A DNA stretch of 64,000 bases from Cellulophaga sp. HaHa_2_95 (GCF_019278565.1 NZ_CP058988.1:1-64000), one strand, 5' to 3'; numbered from the stretch's first letter, positions 7,292 to 17,774 are shown. Notes: generated by a model not told the origin, from the sequence alone. Numbers and translations are program-made.

Positions 7292-10200
7292 TCAATTTAA
7301 TTTAAACAAGATATCTTGTTTTTCTAAAAGATGCAACAATTCACTAGAAATTTGTACTTTTTGCTTCCTACTGACTAAATCTACCTTAATCTCTTCTTCC
7401 ATCTCATAAATTACAAAGTTTAAAGAATGCTCTCCTCGGTGTGCATCAATAGTTTCTTTGAGCTCGTAGATTTTCTCTTCTTTTAACTCATCAATCTTTA
7501 AATTGATGGTAAGTTTTTTCGCATACGTTTCCATTACTTCCTGCAATAACATAAAACTATTGAATTGCATTCGCGGGTCTCCTTTTTTACCTGTATCCCT
7601 ATTTACCCAACCTTCTCGTATAAACAATTTTACGTACGCAAAAGAGTTGATCATTAAAAAGTGACGAAACTTTAGGTACTCTTCTCCAAAAATTCTAAAC
7701 TCAAAAGTGTCCGTATAGTCTTCCATAGAAAACATAGCCCAACCTTTTCCATTCTTAGAAACCCTATGTTGAACATCTGCTATGACCCCCGCAAATGAAA
7801 CCTCTCTATTTACAATACTTTCTAGATTATTTAAATCTGAGAGACTCGCGTTACAGAACGATTTTACTTCAGATTTAAAATCATCTAAGGGGTGTCCTGA
7901 AATATAAATTCCCACCACTTCTTTCTCACGACGTAATTTCTCCATGGTTCCCCACTCTTCACAAGGCGGAACCGTAGGTTCTTCAATCTGAACTTCGCTG
8001 GCATCACCGAACAAACTCACTTGGCTAGAATTCTCATTTTCTTGAAATTTAGAACCGTATTTTACTGCTTTTTCTAAAAAGGTAATTCCATCTCCTTCAT
8101 CTGCAAAGTATTGTGCCCTATGGGTATCACCAAAAGAATCAAAGCCACCAGCAACGGCTAAATTTTCAAATGCTTTTTTATTTGCCGCTCTTAAATCAAT
8201 TCGTTTTGATAAATCGAAAACAGATTTAAAAGGACCTTTCTCTTTTCTATTCTCCACAATAGTTTCTACAGCACCACGACCTACACCTTTTACAGCTCCC
8301 ATTCCAAAACGAACTGCACCCGCATCATTTACTGCAAATTTGTAGTACGACTCATTTACATCTGGCCCTAATACATCTAAGCCCATACGCTTACATTCTT
8401 CCATAAAGAAGGTAACCTGTTTTATGTCATTCATGTTATTGGAAAGTACTGCAGCCATATATTCCGCAGGATAATGTGCTTTACAATAGGCTGTTTGGTA
8501 GGCAATCCAAGCATAACAGGTAGAGTGAGACTTGTTAAAAGCATAAGCTGCGAAGGCCTCCCAATCTTTCCAAATCTTCTCTAATTTATCTACCGCATGC
8601 CCTTTTGCTGAGGCCTGCTCAATAAACTTAGGCTTCATTTTATCGAGTACATGCTTTTGCTTTTTACCCATGGCCTTACGCAAGACATCGGCCTCACCTT
8701 TGGTAAAGTCTGCCAATTTTTGCGATAGCAACATCACTTGCTCTTGGTATACGGTAATTCCGTAGGTTTCTGCTAAATATTCTTCGTTAGCATCAAGGTC
8801 ATAGATAATTTCTTCTGTTCCGTGTTTCCGAGCAATAAAGCTTGGAATATATTCCATTGGACCTGGACGATACAAGGCATTCATAGCAATTAAATCAGCA
8901 AAAACCGTAGGCTTCAAGGCCCTCATGTGCTTCTGCATTCCAGGAGATTCATATTGGAACACTCCTACGGTCTCACCTCGCTGGAAAAGTTCATATGTTT
9001 TAAGATCATCTAGAGGGAAATTCTCTGGATCTAATTCTACGCCGTGTTTTGCTTTTACAATCTTTACAGTATCTTTAATCAGGGTTAATGTCTTTAACCC
9101 TAAGAAATCCATTTTTAGTAAGCCCGCATCTTCTACCACCGAGTTATCAAACTGAGTGCAGTACATCTCAGAATCTTTCGCTAGTGCTACCGGAACGAAC
9201 TTTGTAATATCATCTGGCGTAATAATTACGCCACAGGCATGTATTCCCGTGTTTCGGACAGAGCCTTCTAAAACATAGGCTTGGTTCAAAGTTTCTGCCT
9301 CAAGACCGCCTCCTTGTGAAATTGCCAAAAGCTCATTTACTTTAATAAGCTCTTCACTATTAAATTTAGCTTTTAGAATTTTTTCATCGACCCCGATAAT
9401 CTTTTTCAATTTAGACATATTAGGGATTAACTTCGCCATACGATCTGAATCACTCAAAGGTAAATCTAGCGCACGGGCCGTATCTCGAATAGACGATTTT
9501 GCCGCCATGGTACCATATGTAATAATCTGAGCCACTTGGTTGGCTCCATATTTATCAATCACATAATCCATCACACGACCACGACCTTCATCATCAAAGT
9601 CAATATCAATATCGGGCATACTTACACGATCCGGGTTCAGGAAACGCTCAAAAAGTAAATCGTACTTAATAGGATCTAAGTTGGTAATCCACAAACAATA
9701 CGCCACTGCAGAACCTGCTGCAGATCCACGACCTGGCCCTACCGATACATCCATTGCCCGGGCAGCTCGAATAAAATCTTCTACAATCAAGAAATACCCA
9801 GGATACCCTGTTTTCTCAATTACTTGAAGTTCAAAATCTAATCGTTCATCAATCTCTGGAGTAATTTCTCCATATCTTTTCTTAGCACCTACATAAGTAA
9901 TGTGACGCAAAAATTTATTCTCCCCACGTTTGCCTCCATCCAGTTTATCTTCTGAAAATTGAAATTCTTCAGGAATATCAAACGCAGGTAATAGTACATC
10001 TCTAGCCAAGGTAAATGTCTCTACCTTATCTACTACTTCTTGTATATTAATGATTGCTTCAGGAATATCCTTAAAAAGCTCCTTCATATCATCAGAAGAC
10101 TTAAAGTAATATTCTTGATTAGGCAAACCATAGCGATAGCCACGGCCACGACCTATGGGCGTAGCTTGTTTCTCCCCATCTTTTACACACAAGAGAATAT

Positions 10201-11728
10201 CATGCGCATGTGCATTTTCTTTATCTACATAATAGGTATTGTTGGTTGCTACCAATTTCACATCATGCTTTTTTGCAAATTGAATCAGCACCTGATTTGC
10301 ACGATCTTCGTCTTCTTGACCGTGACGCATGATCTCAATATACAAATCATCACCAAAAGTTTCTTTCCACCAAAGTAAAGCTTCCTCTGCTTGATTCTCT
10401 CCAACATTTAGCACCTTACTAGGTACTTCCCCATATAAGTTTCCTGTTAAAACAATAATATCCTCTTTGTATTGCTCAACAACTTTTCTATCAATTCTAG
10501 GCACATAGTATTTACCGCTTACAAAGGCGATAGATGACATTTTTGCCAAGTTTAAATATCCTTTTTTTGACTTAGCTAACATGACAATTTGATAGCCATT
10601 ATCTTTCTGTGACTTATTGGTATGATCCTCACAAACCTGAAACTCACAACCAATAATTGGCGTTATTTCTACCTCTGGTTCTGGTAACTCCTCCAAAGGT
10701 TCTTCCCCTTCTGCTAAAGTTCCGTTTTTTGTTGCTTCAAAACGTTTTAAATGCTCTTCATTACGAGAAACAACGCCCTTATTATGATTAAGAACCCCAC
10801 TCACAAAATGAAACGCCCCCATCATATTGGCATGATCTGTCATAGCAACTGCTGGCATTTTTGCTTTAGCTGCAGCAGAAATTAAGGCAGGGATACTTAT
10901 GGTAGACTGTAATATAGAAAACTGGGTGTGATTATGAAGGTGTGCGAAACTAGCGTTCTCTAAGGTGGCTAAATTTTCCTTTATCTCTTCTTGAGAAACT
11001 CCACCTGTATCTTTATCCCAAAGGGCATCTGCTATTTTTTTTGATGCCTTTTTTAGGTTGATATGTTTTAAACCTATTAATTGAATTTCCTGCGGATTTG
11101 CCTCAGAGAAATTTTTAAAATAATCTGACTGAACATCTAACTGCTCAATAGTATATTGTTGCTTACGTACAAGCTCTAAAAAACAACGCGTAGTAGCCTC
11201 CACATCGGCTGTAGCATTGTGCGCTTCTCCAAAAGGAGCTCCAAATAAAAATTGATGTAATTCTGTTAATGTCGGAAGTTTAAACTTACCCCCACGCCCC
11301 CCAGGAATCTGACAAAGTGTTGCGGTATGCTCCGTACATGTATCTAAAACAGGAAGTTCTTGCAATGGGTTTTCTACACCCATTCTATGAAACTCCGCTC
11401 CCATAATATTTAAATCAAATCCAACATTCTGCCCAACAACAAACTTTGTCTTTGCCATGGCCTCATTGAATTTCTCCAAAACTTCCGCTAAGGGGATCCC
11501 TTTCTGCTCTGCCAAGGCCGTAGAGATACCATGAATTTGCTCCGCATCATAAGGAATATTGAACCCTTCTGGTTGCACTAAGTAATCTTGATGCTCAATA
11601 AGATTACCCATTTCATCATGCAATTGCCATGCAATCTGGATACATCTCGGCCAGTTATCGGTATCGGTAAATGGAGCATCCCAACGTTTAGGAAGTCCTG
11701 TTGTTTCTGTATCAAAAATCAGGTACAT
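7292..11728 (-). CDS. dnaE: DNA polymerase III alpha subunit with N-terminal proofreading exonuclease
   Basis: Replicative polymerase, 1478 residues, about 300 longer than E. coli DnaE. The extra N-terminus (1-190) is a DEDDh 3'-5' exonuclease: D6/E8 in FDTETTG, D105 in VGFDLN, H170 and D175 in [14 protein letters not shown] domain follows (HLHNHTQFS from 263). The polymerase core has catalytic aspartates in PDIDIDF near residue 705, and an OB-fold region lies near the C-terminus. Polymerase and epsilon-like proofreading activities are thus on one chain, an arrangement I recall from Flavobacteria and distinct from Gram-positive PolC. It diverges from rpsP. Confidence 0.96.
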   Translation of the reverse strand: MYLIFDTETTGLPKRWDAPFTDTDNWPRCIQIAWQLHDEMGNLIEHQDYLVQPEGFNIPYDAEQIHGISTALAEQKGIPLAEVLEKFNEAMAKTKFVVGQNVGFDLNIMGAEFHRMGVENPLQELPVLDTCTEHTATLCQIPGGRGGKFKLPTLTELHQFLFGAPFGEAHNATADVEATTRCFLELVRKQQYTIEQLDVQSDYFKNFSEANPQEIQLIGLKHINLKKASKKIADALWDKDTGGVSQEEIKENLATLENASFAHLHNHTQFSILQSTISIPALISAAAKAKMPAVAMTDHANMMGAFHFVSGVLNHNKGVVSRNEEHLKRFEATKNGTLAEGEEPLEELPEPEVEITPIIGCEFQVCEDHTNKSQKDNGYQIVMLAKSKKGYLNLAKMSSIAFVSGKYYVPRIDRKVVEQYKEDIIVLTGNLYGEVPSKVLNVGENQAEEALLWWKETFGDDLYIEIMRHGQEDEDRANQVLIQFAKKHDVKLVATNNTYYVDKENAHAHDILLCVKDGEKQATPIGRGRGYRYGLPNQEYYFKSSDDMKELFKDIPEAIINIQEVVDKVETFTLARDVLLPAFDIPEEFQFSEDKLDGGKRGENKFLRHITYVGAKKRYGEITPEIDERLDFELQVIEKTGYPGYFLIVEDFIRAARAMDVSVGPGRGSAAGSAVAYCLWITNLDPIKYDLLFERFLNPDRVSMPDIDIDFDDEGRGRVMDYVIDKYGANQVAQIITYGTMAAKSSIRDTARALDLPLSDSDRMAKLIPNMSKLKKIIGVDEKILKAKFNSEELIKVNELLAISQGGGLEAETLNQAYVLEGSVRNTGIHACGVIITPDDITKFVPVALAKDSEMYCTQFDNSVVEDAGLLKMDFLGLKTLTLIKDTVKIVKAKHGVELDPENFPLDDLKTYELFQRGETVGVFQYESPGMQKHMRALKPTVFADLIAMNALYRPGPMEYIPSFIARKHGTEEIIYDLDANEEYLAETYGITVYQEQVMLLSQKLADFTKGEADVLRKAMGKKQKHVLDKMKPKFIEQASAKGHAVDKLEKIWKDWEAFAAYAFNKSHSTCYAWIAYQTAYCKAHYPAEYMAAVLSNNMNDIKQVTFFMEECKRMGLDVLGPDVNESYYKFAVNDAGAVRFGMGAVKGVGRGAVETIVENRKEKGPFKSVFDLSKRIDLRAANKKAFENLAVAGGFDSFGDTHRAQYFADEGDGITFLEKAVKYGSKFQENENSSQVSLFGDASEVQIEEPTVPPCEEWGTMEKLRREKEVVGIYISGHPLDDFKSEVKSFCNASLSDLNNLESIVNREVSFAGVIADVQHRVSKNGKGWAMFSMEDYTDTFEFRIFGEEYLKFRHFLMINSFAYVKLFIREGWVNRDTGKKGDPRMQFNSFMLLQEVMETYAKKLTINLKIDELKEEKIYELKETIDAHRGEHSLNFVIYEMEEEIKVDLVSRKQKVQISSELLHLLEKQDILFKLN

Positions 11729-11852
11729 AAATAGGAGTTTTTCTTTCTAAAAAAGCAGTCTGTAAAAATACAAAAAAGAGGTGTTTTCTTGAAGTATAGT
11801 TTAAAAGAGTTATTAACGTACTCAAACATAATCCGCATTCAAAAAAAAGTTA

Positions 11853-11882
11853 TTGTTAATTTACCAAAAAAAGGTATATTTG
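11853..11882 (+). promoter_or_regulatory. rpsP-rimM promoter
   Basis: TTG (11853-11855), a 19-nt spacer, then TATATTTG (11875-11882): a near-ideal Bacteroidota housekeeping promoter. It leaves a leader of about 100 nt before rpsP. Confidence 0.8.
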
Positions 11883-11910
11883 CACCCGCTTAGCGATAAG
11901 TATGTTTTGG

Positions 11911-11973
11911 ATTTCCATTTTTGTGGAAATGAAAACAAAAATTTTGAATTAATAATCAAGGGTCGGGCACCCT
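11911..11973 (+). promoter_or_regulatory. Structured rpsP leader with two hairpins
   Basis: Two stem-loops lie in the untranslated leader: ATTTCCA/TGGAAAT near 11911-11932, and AGGGT (11959-11963) paired with ACCCT (11969-11973) around a CGGGC loop, 15 nt before the ATG. This could be an S16 autoregulatory leader; the pairing is seen, the function is inferred. Confidence 0.5.
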
Positions 11974-11988
11974 ACAAATTAATGTGAT

Positions 11989-12540
11989 ATGCCAGTAAAA
12001 ATTAGATTACAAAGACACGGTAAAAAAGGAAAACCATTCTATTGGGTAGTTGCAGCAGATGCAAGAGCTAAAAGAGATGGTAAATTCTTAGAAAAATTAG
12101 GAATCTACAATCCTAACACAAACCCTGCAACAATTGATATTAACATTGATAACGCAGTAACTTGGTTACAGAATGGTGCACAACCTACTGAAACTGCAAA
12201 GCGTTTATTATCTTACAAAGGTATTTTAATGAAGCACCATTTATTAGGTGGTGTTCGCAAAGGTGCTTTAACTGAAGAGCAAGCTGAAGAAAAATTCAAC
12301 GCTTGGTTAGAAGAAAAAGGTAAAATAGTTGGTTCTAAGCAAGATGGTTTAGATAAAGCTAAGGCAGAAGCTAGAGCAAAAGCTTTAGAAGCTGAAAAAT
12401 TAGTGAATGAAAAGCGTGCTGCTGAAGCTGCTGCTGCTGCACTACCAGAAGAGGTAGTTGCTGAAGCTGAAGCTGCAACAGAAGAAGCTGCTCCAGTTGC
12501 TGAAGAAGCTCCTGCTGCTGATACAGAAACAAAAGAGTAA
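11989..12540 (+). CDS. rpsP: Ribosomal protein S16 with long C-terminal tail
   Basis: Small-subunit protein S16. The N-terminal ~80 residues are the conserved core (KIRLQRHGKKGKPFYWVVAAD, then GKFLEKLGIYNPNTNP). The whole protein is 183 residues, about twice the usual size: after residue 110 comes a Lys/Glu/Ala helix-like stretch and an Ala/Glu-rich acidic tail (EAEAATEEAAPVAEEAPAAD). Such extensions are common in Bacteroidota S16, and their role is not established. rimM follows 15 bp later, the usual pairing for ribosome assembly. Confidence 0.96.
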   Translation: MPVKIRLQRHGKKGKPFYWVVAADARAKRDGKFLEKLGIYNPNTNPATIDINIDNAVTWLQNGAQPTETAKRLLSYKGILMKHHLLGGVRKGALTEEQAEEKFNAWLEEKGKIVGSKQDGLDKAKAEARAKALEAEKLVNEKRAAEAAAAALPEEVVAEAEAATEEAAPVAEEAPAADTETKE

Positions 12541-12555
12541 TTAATTAGGAACGAT

Positions 12556-13083
12556 ATGCTAAAGTCAGATTGCTTCTACTTAGGTAAAATCGTTTCTAAA
12601 TATAGCTTTAAGGGCGAGGTCCTAATTAAATTAGATACCGACGAACCCGAAGAATACGAAAATTTGGAATCAGTGTTTATTTCTTTAGGAAATAACCTGA
12701 TTCCTTTTTTTATTAAAAGATCTAGGCTGCACAAATCGACACTTCTACGTGTTCGTTTTGAAGAAATAGCCGATGAGTCTGATGCAGACCGTATCATGGG
12801 GTCTGAAATCTACCTTCCATTAACGTTATTACCAAAACTAACAGGAGATAAGTTCTATTTCCACGAGGTTATTGGTTTTACATTACTAGATAGTGTTCAT
12901 GGAGATATAGGTGTTATTGAAAGTGTTAATGACAGTACTTCTCAAGCATTGTTTGAAGCTTTAAAAGATGGTAAACAACTATTGATTCCTATCAATGACG
13001 AAATTATCACTAAAGTAGATCGGGAAAATAAAACTATTCATGTTACCACACCATTGGGGCTGGTAGATTTGTATTTAGAATAA
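12556..13083 (+). CDS. rimM: 16S rRNA processing / 30S maturation factor RimM
   Basis: 175 residues, the usual RimM length. The N-terminal beta-barrel (FYLGKIVSKYSFKGEVLIKL) and the PRC-barrel half (LLIPINDEIITKVDRENKTI) are both present. RimM binds S19 and helps mature the 3' domain of the 30S subunit. It is co-transcribed with rpsP, as in many bacteria. Confidence 0.95.
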   Translation: MLKSDCFYLGKIVSKYSFKGEVLIKLDTDEPEEYENLESVFISLGNNLIPFFIKRSRLHKSTLLRVRFEEIADESDADRIMGSEIYLPLTLLPKLTGDKFYFHEVIGFTLLDSVHGDIGVIESVNDSTSQALFEALKDGKQLLIPINDEIITKVDRENKTIHVTTPLGLVDLYLE

Positions 13084-13093
13084 TCTCCATATC

Positions 13094-13122
13094 AAAAAAA
13101 CCATTCTTACATCAAAGAATGG
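13094..13122 (-). terminator. Terminator of the small cysteine-cluster gene
   Basis: CCATTCTT (13101-13108) pairs with AAGAATGG (13115-13122), followed on the minus strand by a T7 run (13094-13100). It ends the leftward 120-residue gene and may also stop rimM read-through. Confidence 0.75.
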
Positions 13123-13151
13123 CTTAGCAATTATACATAGCATAAACAGAA

Positions 13152-13514
13152 TTAGTCGAAGTCTATAGACTGGTTTTTAAGCATGGTATCTAAACGCAAT
13201 TGAAAAATTGTTCCCGTTATTAAATCTTTAATTTTTTCAAGTTCAGCATAGGTCAGCGCAAAGCTTAATTGCCCTAATGGAGTTTGCAGCAAATAAGACT
13301 TGCAAGTTTCCTTATTTTGACAATCATAGCATAAACATAAATTATCTAAGGTATCATCTACTTTAGATGAAAAATGCATCAACTCACCAGGAGTTAGATA
13401 CATTCCCGTATCCTTAAAAACTAACTGCACTTTTTTAAAATCTTTACCTAGATTTCTTTTCCATTGGAATGCTATTCCAAAATCATTGTAATAAATAGTG
13501 TTAATATCGTTCAT
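13152..13514 (-). CDS. Small cysteine-cluster protein, DUF6686-like
   Basis: 120-residue cytoplasmic protein without signal peptide. The middle contains a tight cluster, LCLCYDCQNKETCKS (four Cys, C-x-C-x2-C-x5-C), which could hold a metal or Fe-S centre. The rest is alpha/beta with a C-terminal helix (YAELEKIKDLITGTIFQLRL). I think it matches DUF6686 of Flavobacteriia, but this is from memory. Two tandem TTATTTA-N9-TAAATAA operators lie just upstream of its ATG, the motif also found at both TonB-receptor promoters nearby, so it is probably iron-regulated. Function unknown. Confidence 0.8.
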   Translation of the reverse strand: MNDINTIYYNDFGIAFQWKRNLGKDFKKVQLVFKDTGMYLTPGELMHFSSKVDDTLDNLCLCYDCQNKETCKSYLLQTPLGQLSFALTYAELEKIKDLITGTIFQLRLDTMLKNQSIDFD

Positions 13515-13525
13515 GGGGCTTCATT

Positions 13526-13548
13526 TTATTTATAAACATTCTAAATAA
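13526..13548. promoter_or_regulatory. 23-bp palindromic operator, copy C1
   Basis: TTATTTA-N9-TAAATAA with both 7-bp arms perfect (spacer TAAACATTC), 12 bp upstream of the start codon of the cysteine-cluster gene. It has the same architecture as the operators at the haem and siderophore receptor genes. Confidence 0.7.
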
Positions 13549-13553
13549 CTAAT

Positions 13554-13576
13554 TTATATAGAATCATTCTAAATAA
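13554..13576. promoter_or_regulatory. 23-bp palindromic operator, copy C2
   Basis: TTATATA-N9-TAAATAA, one mismatch from the consensus; the spacer GAATCATTC is itself symmetric. It lies 28 bp (centre to centre) from copy C1, forming a tandem pair. Confidence 0.65.
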
Positions 13577-13608
13577 AAAACGAATGAGCAATTAATTTTA
13601 AAAATAAA

Positions 13609-15795
13609 TTAGTAACAATCTGATCGCACTAAATGTTTAAAGGATTCAAAATCAACATTATTCATTTTGCAAATCGCTTTAAGCGCCTCTAAAACCCCTT
13701 GATACATCTTTAATGAACCACACACCATAAAGATTCCTCCCAGCGATAAGGTTTCAAATATAAAATCAGCATCACGCCTTAAAAGATCTTGAACATATAC
13801 CTTTCCTTGTTCTTTAGAGAGCGCCAAATGGAGTTTTGTTAAACACCCTTTAGACGAACTAGCATTCAATTCGTTCTCATACAAAGCAAAAGATTGCTGG
13901 CTACGCAATCCACAATACAAATACGTTGGAATTTTTTTTGTGTTCTGATCTAACATTCCTAAAAATGGCACTATACCCGTACCGTTACCAATCATCACAA
14001 CACGATCAGATTTCTTAGGGAAATGAAAATTTTTGTTTTCTATAATTCGAGCAGAAAACATATCATCTTTCCTCAAAGCGTTTAAATAGCCAGAACCTAA
14101 ACCATGCGCATGAAGCTTTACGCTTAGATGAATCCTATCCTGAAGCTTTCCAATAGAGTACAAACGCTCTTGATAATCACCATTAGGATATATAGCTAAT
14201 AAGTCACCCGATGTGTACTGGAGCCTCTTATGTGGCTTTAAAGTAAGTTTAAAAGTATTGTCAGGATTATCCTTTGCAGCCGTAATAGAAACGACCTTAA
14301 ATTCTTTTAACTGTTTAGGTTTTACGTCTAGACTACTGGAAGGCACCGTAATAGTTACTCCTACAGCTTTAGACCACAGACTTACCCACTGCTCAAAACT
14401 GCTAAAAGATTTATCATTTATAGTAAATACGGGCAACAACTGATGATTTCCATTTTGCTGTAAGCTCGCATCCACATCCAATGCAAATTTGCAGAACTCA
14501 GGATATGCTAAAGACCCAAAACCAAGTACGGAAAAACTGTAATTCTTTTGCTGTGGTGTACTTTCTAATAGTTTCAAAAAATTATTAGCATTTACCGGTG
14601 CTTCTCCTTCTCCATAGGTAGACGTCATGACTATGACGTGTTCCACATTTTTATAGGTAGTATACTTATTCAGTTCTGATAAAAATACGCTATGACCAGA
14701 GGCAATCAGTTGTTCTTTTAGCGCATTGGCAAAAACCAAGGTACTTCCATTTTCGGAACCTACTAAGATTACATACGTGCTAGAATTTTTAGAAAATTTA
14801 TTTTTAATGCGTGCTTGTCTTCTTTTAAACGTCATGACAAACCCTGAATAGATAAAAAATAAAATATTAACTGTTGCCACCGCTAAAATTAAAGACCAAA
14901 TAATACTGCCTTTACCGGTATGCAATTGAATACTAAGGTTGGACAATATAGTTGTAAGTGGACTCTGAACCTCGCTTAAAATTTCTCCGGTGAACTGATT
15001 TACCAAGAACGCTCTATCTTCTAATTTCACCGTATAATAATCTTCTACATCGTCTGAAAAAGGAAATTCTACGGAACTAAGCTCAGAAAGCTTAACACCT
15101 TGGAATGCAGGAAAATCATTTACCTCTAAGATTGGCATAGCGGCGATAGACTCATAGTCTACATCATGTGACGTTTTATCTTCTGGAAAAACATTAAATT
15201 TTTCTAAGGACAAATACACTCCTGAAACTGTAATAATGATAATAGGAATTAAAGACCACCTTCCCAGCACTACATGCCAGTATTGAGAAAAGTTTTCGTT
15301 TACAATCTTAGCAAAGAATTTTTTAAATCCACGTTGCCTCTGCAACACCAAAACAGCTCCTGAAATAGAAATTAAAAATAAAAGAAAAGAACAAAAACCT
15401 ACCAAAAAACGCCCTATGCTTTTTAAAAAAAGGGAACGATGCAAATTGGTTACAAACTGAAAAAACTTTGATGGCTCGGGTTTTTCCCCAAGGAAAACTG
15501 CTGTTTCTGGATTAAAATAACCCGATAAAGATTCGCCTTCCTCTGTAATAACGCTAGCTAATACAAACTCATTCGCATCTACTTCTAATTCTATAACTTC
15601 AGGGTATGCACCCTTAAATACCATAACGGTTTCTCCAAGAGAAACGTCATTAAGGTCTGCCATTTTATACGGCTGAATTTGCTCCAAAATAGGTTCAAAA
15701 GCCAATATAATTCCGGTAACCGATGCCAATAAGATAAAAACAAAAGAAGATATAGCCAGGGTAAGGTGGCTATATCTCCAGATAGAAATTGTCAT
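13609..15795 (-). CDS. PepSY-TM / flavodoxin / FNR-type transmembrane reductase
   Basis: 728 residues. N-terminal PepSY-TM part with membrane spans near 10-35, 130-160, 175-200 and 300-325, followed by a flavodoxin domain (VGSENGSTLVFA, then TSTYGEGEAPVNA), an FAD-binding barrel (RLYSIGKL) and an NAD(P)H site (MIGNGTGIVPFLG). It should take electrons from cytosolic NADPH and pass them across the inner membrane to an outside acceptor, such as ferric iron, haem or the DUF2271 protein encoded 9 bp upstream. It is the last gene of the four-gene leftward operon facing the haem receptor. The domain reading is secure; the acceptor is inferred. Confidence 0.9.
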   Translation of the reverse strand: MTISIWRYSHLTLAISSFVFILLASVTGIILAFEPILEQIQPYKMADLNDVSLGETVMVFKGAYPEVIELEVDANEFVLASVITEEGESLSGYFNPETAVFLGEKPEPSKFFQFVTNLHRSLFLKSIGRFLVGFCSFLLFLISISGAVLVLQRQRGFKKFFAKIVNENFSQYWHVVLGRWSLIPIIIITVSGVYLSLEKFNVFPEDKTSHDVDYESIAAMPILEVNDFPAFQGVKLSELSSVEFPFSDDVEDYYTVKLEDRAFLVNQFTGEILSEVQSPLTTILSNLSIQLHTGKGSIIWSLILAVATVNILFFIYSGFVMTFKRRQARIKNKFSKNSSTYVILVGSENGSTLVFANALKEQLIASGHSVFLSELNKYTTYKNVEHVIVMTSTYGEGEAPVNANNFLKLLESTPQQKNYSFSVLGFGSLAYPEFCKFALDVDASLQQNGNHQLLPVFTINDKSFSSFEQWVSLWSKAVGVTITVPSSSLDVKPKQLKEFKVVSITAAKDNPDNTFKLTLKPHKRLQYTSGDLLAIYPNGDYQERLYSIGKLQDRIHLSVKLHAHGLGSGYLNALRKDDMFSARIIENKNFHFPKKSDRVVMIGNGTGIVPFLGMLDQNTKKIPTYLYCGLRSQQSFALYENELNASSSKGCLTKLHLALSKEQGKVYVQDLLRRDADFIFETLSLGGIFMVCGSLKMYQGVLEALKAICKMNNVDFESFKHLVRSDCY

Positions 15796-15804
15796 AGACT
15801 TTAT

Positions 15805-16299
15805 TTAATTAGGCAATAAACGTACATAACGCAAAAAACCCGTGCCTTCTACTTTACTTTTTACAGATGCCGTTGTAAGCTCAAACTGCACATCTTTTGT
15901 GTAATACTCTTGATCTTCTACGGCCGTTTCAAAACGAATACTGTAACCGCTATTTATTTTTGAATCATCAATTTCAATAACACTCACAATACGTTCTCCC
16001 CCAGCAATAGTTGCTCCAGTTATAGCATCAATTCCAGAGCGCTTTTTCCCGTAAAAATTCCACCATTCTGTTAGATCATGGTACCATTCACTATCATCTC
16101 CTTGCACGTAAAGCGTCTTCTCATAATCTCCTTTCGGGTTGATTAACGACACTACCACATAGGCACCTTCACCTGTGTAATTCACCATCTGCATCATACA
16201 TTTATACTTAGTTGCAGCGGCTGCAGGAGTAAAGGAATATACGGATAAGACCACAAATCCAACTAATGCTATTCCTACTATTTTAATAACGTTTTTCAT
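15805..16299 (-). CDS. Exported DUF2271 protein with flavinylation-like motif
   Basis: 164 residues with an N-terminal signal segment (hydrophobic 5-23, then AAAATKYKC), so it faces the periplasm. DUF2271 proteins are found with PepSY proteins. The stretch D91-A-I-T94-G-A-T97 fits the ApbE flavinylation motif Dxx(S/T)GAT, in which the last Thr carries FMN. With the membrane reductase encoded directly downstream, it may be the periplasmic flavin carrier that reduces iron or haem. No apbE gene is in this window. Family fairly sure; flavinylation is inferred. Confidence 0.82.
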   Translation of the reverse strand: MKNVIKIVGIALVGFVVLSVYSFTPAAAATKYKCMMQMVNYTGEGAYVVVSLINPKGDYEKTLYVQGDDSEWYHDLTEWWNFYGKKRSGIDAITGATIAGGERIVSVIEIDDSKINSGYSIRFETAVEDQEYYTKDVQFELTTASVKSKVEGTGFLRYVRLLPN

Positions 16300-16300
16300 A

Positions 16301-17767
16301 CTATTTTAAAAATTCAATTGATATTTTATTTTCTTGTAACAATTCGTTCTCAGCCGCTAAATCATAAACAGATTCCTCAAAATCTGTTACTGCAGCTTTC
16401 TTTGCTCCTATACTCAATAGGTATTTTAAAATTTGATCATCTTTAGCTTTCATAGCAGCTAAATGCAAAGGAGCTATACCTTCTTTATTTTTGGCATTAA
16501 CATCAACACCGTACTCATTTATGCGCTTTAACAAAGCAACATCATTATATTCCAATGCTATATGAAATAAGGTATTTCCGTTTTTTTGTGTTTTCGCAAA
16601 ATCAAAACCTGCCGTTTTTAACACGTTTAATTTTTCTTCAAAATCTGGTTTTTTATAAGCTTTTAAAAGGTAATACGCCAAGGTATTTCCGTCATTATCA
16701 ACACTAGATATGGCTGCTTTATTTTTAAGCAAGTAAGACACAACCTCAGGTGAATTGTAAGCAACTGCAAACGATAATGCAGCTTCTCCTTTTTTATTCG
16801 CGTGATTGACATCATTTACCATAGGCAACAAATAAGAAATAATCTCCAATTTATTTCTCCCGGCAGCATTTAAAAAAGCCGTATTTCCATTAACATCCTC
16901 TAAGTTAATAGCTACACCATTAGATATAAAATAATCTAGCACCTCTTTGTTCTGTTCGTAAGATGCAAGATTATGTAAAGGCGTTTTCCCTTCCGAATCT
17001 ATAACATTAGGGTTTAAATCTAACGATTCTAAAAATTTGTAAAAGCTCAACGGTTTTGCTTTTGCTCTGCGCCCCGCTTGGGTAGCAAAAATAAAAGCAT
17101 TATCTGTTCCTTTGATACCTTTTTGATGTAGTTTTTTCAAATGTTCTATATCACCTGTTTTAGCTACATAATTAAAAGCATCATTCCCATTACGGTCTAC
17201 ACTGTTGATCGCCAAACCTTTTGAAGAAAAATAATCTAGGAGTTTAAATTCTGGATCGTTTTGAGATGACAATAACAAAGCATTCGCTCCATTAGGCGTA
17301 AGGTCTTTTGCCAAATCGGCTCCATTAGCTAAGCAAATATCATACACTTTAGTATTCTGTTGCCCTGAAGAAGCCGCAAAATTTAATATGGTACTCCCTT
17401 TATCATCGGTCATAGTTGTTTCCGCCCCTTTCGAGATTAGATACTCCATAATTTCTGTATTGCCTTTATAAGCCGCCCAGAACATATAAGTTCTCCCATC
17501 ATGCGTTAATTTATTTACATCATTCCCTTCCTTTGATTGTACGTATTTGATAACGGCATTATCATTTTCTTGCAAAATAGCATATACCACAGCATCAAAG
17601 TTGTTTGATGTTTTTGCGGTAATATCATTCCCCTCTTTAATCTTTACTTCGATACTTTCGATAGTAGGTTTACTATTCCAATAATCCCGCTCCAAAAAAA
17701 TATTTTCTTGCGCACTTAATTGAAGTCCAAATAAAAGTACTAGACCTAGTAATAATTGTTTTTTCAT
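16301..17767 (-). CDS. Secreted ankyrin-repeat protein
   Basis: 488 residues with a clear signal peptide (MKKQLLLGLVLLFGLQLSAQ). About twelve ankyrin repeats fill the mature part, shown by recurring phrases such as NGNTAFLNAAGRNKLEIISYL and KEGIAPLHLAAMKAKDDQILKYL. It is a binding scaffold with no enzyme motif, expected in the periplasm. It sits one base from the DUF2271 gene and 7 bp after the DUF6607-like gene, so it belongs to the haem/iron operon. Role there unknown; perhaps a chaperone or haem-protein binder. Confidence 0.9.
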   Translation of the reverse strand: MKKQLLLGLVLLFGLQLSAQENIFLERDYWNSKPTIESIEVKIKEGNDITAKTSNNFDAVVYAILQENDNAVIKYVQSKEGNDVNKLTHDGRTYMFWAAYKGNTEIMEYLISKGAETTMTDDKGSTILNFAASSGQQNTKVYDICLANGADLAKDLTPNGANALLLSSQNDPEFKLLDYFSSKGLAINSVDRNGNDAFNYVAKTGDIEHLKKLHQKGIKGTDNAFIFATQAGRRAKAKPLSFYKFLESLDLNPNVIDSEGKTPLHNLASYEQNKEVLDYFISNGVAINLEDVNGNTAFLNAAGRNKLEIISYLLPMVNDVNHANKKGEAALSFAVAYNSPEVVSYLLKNKAAISSVDNDGNTLAYYLLKAYKKPDFEEKLNVLKTAGFDFAKTQKNGNTLFHIALEYNDVALLKRINEYGVDVNAKNKEGIAPLHLAAMKAKDDQILKYLLSIGAKKAAVTDFEESVYDLAAENELLQENKISIEFLK

Positions 17768-17774
17768 CTTTATT

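Noticed and set aside
8925..10378. Plus-strand open frames inside dnaE
   Set aside because: They are antisense shadows of the conserved DnaE coding frame, without promoter or family features.
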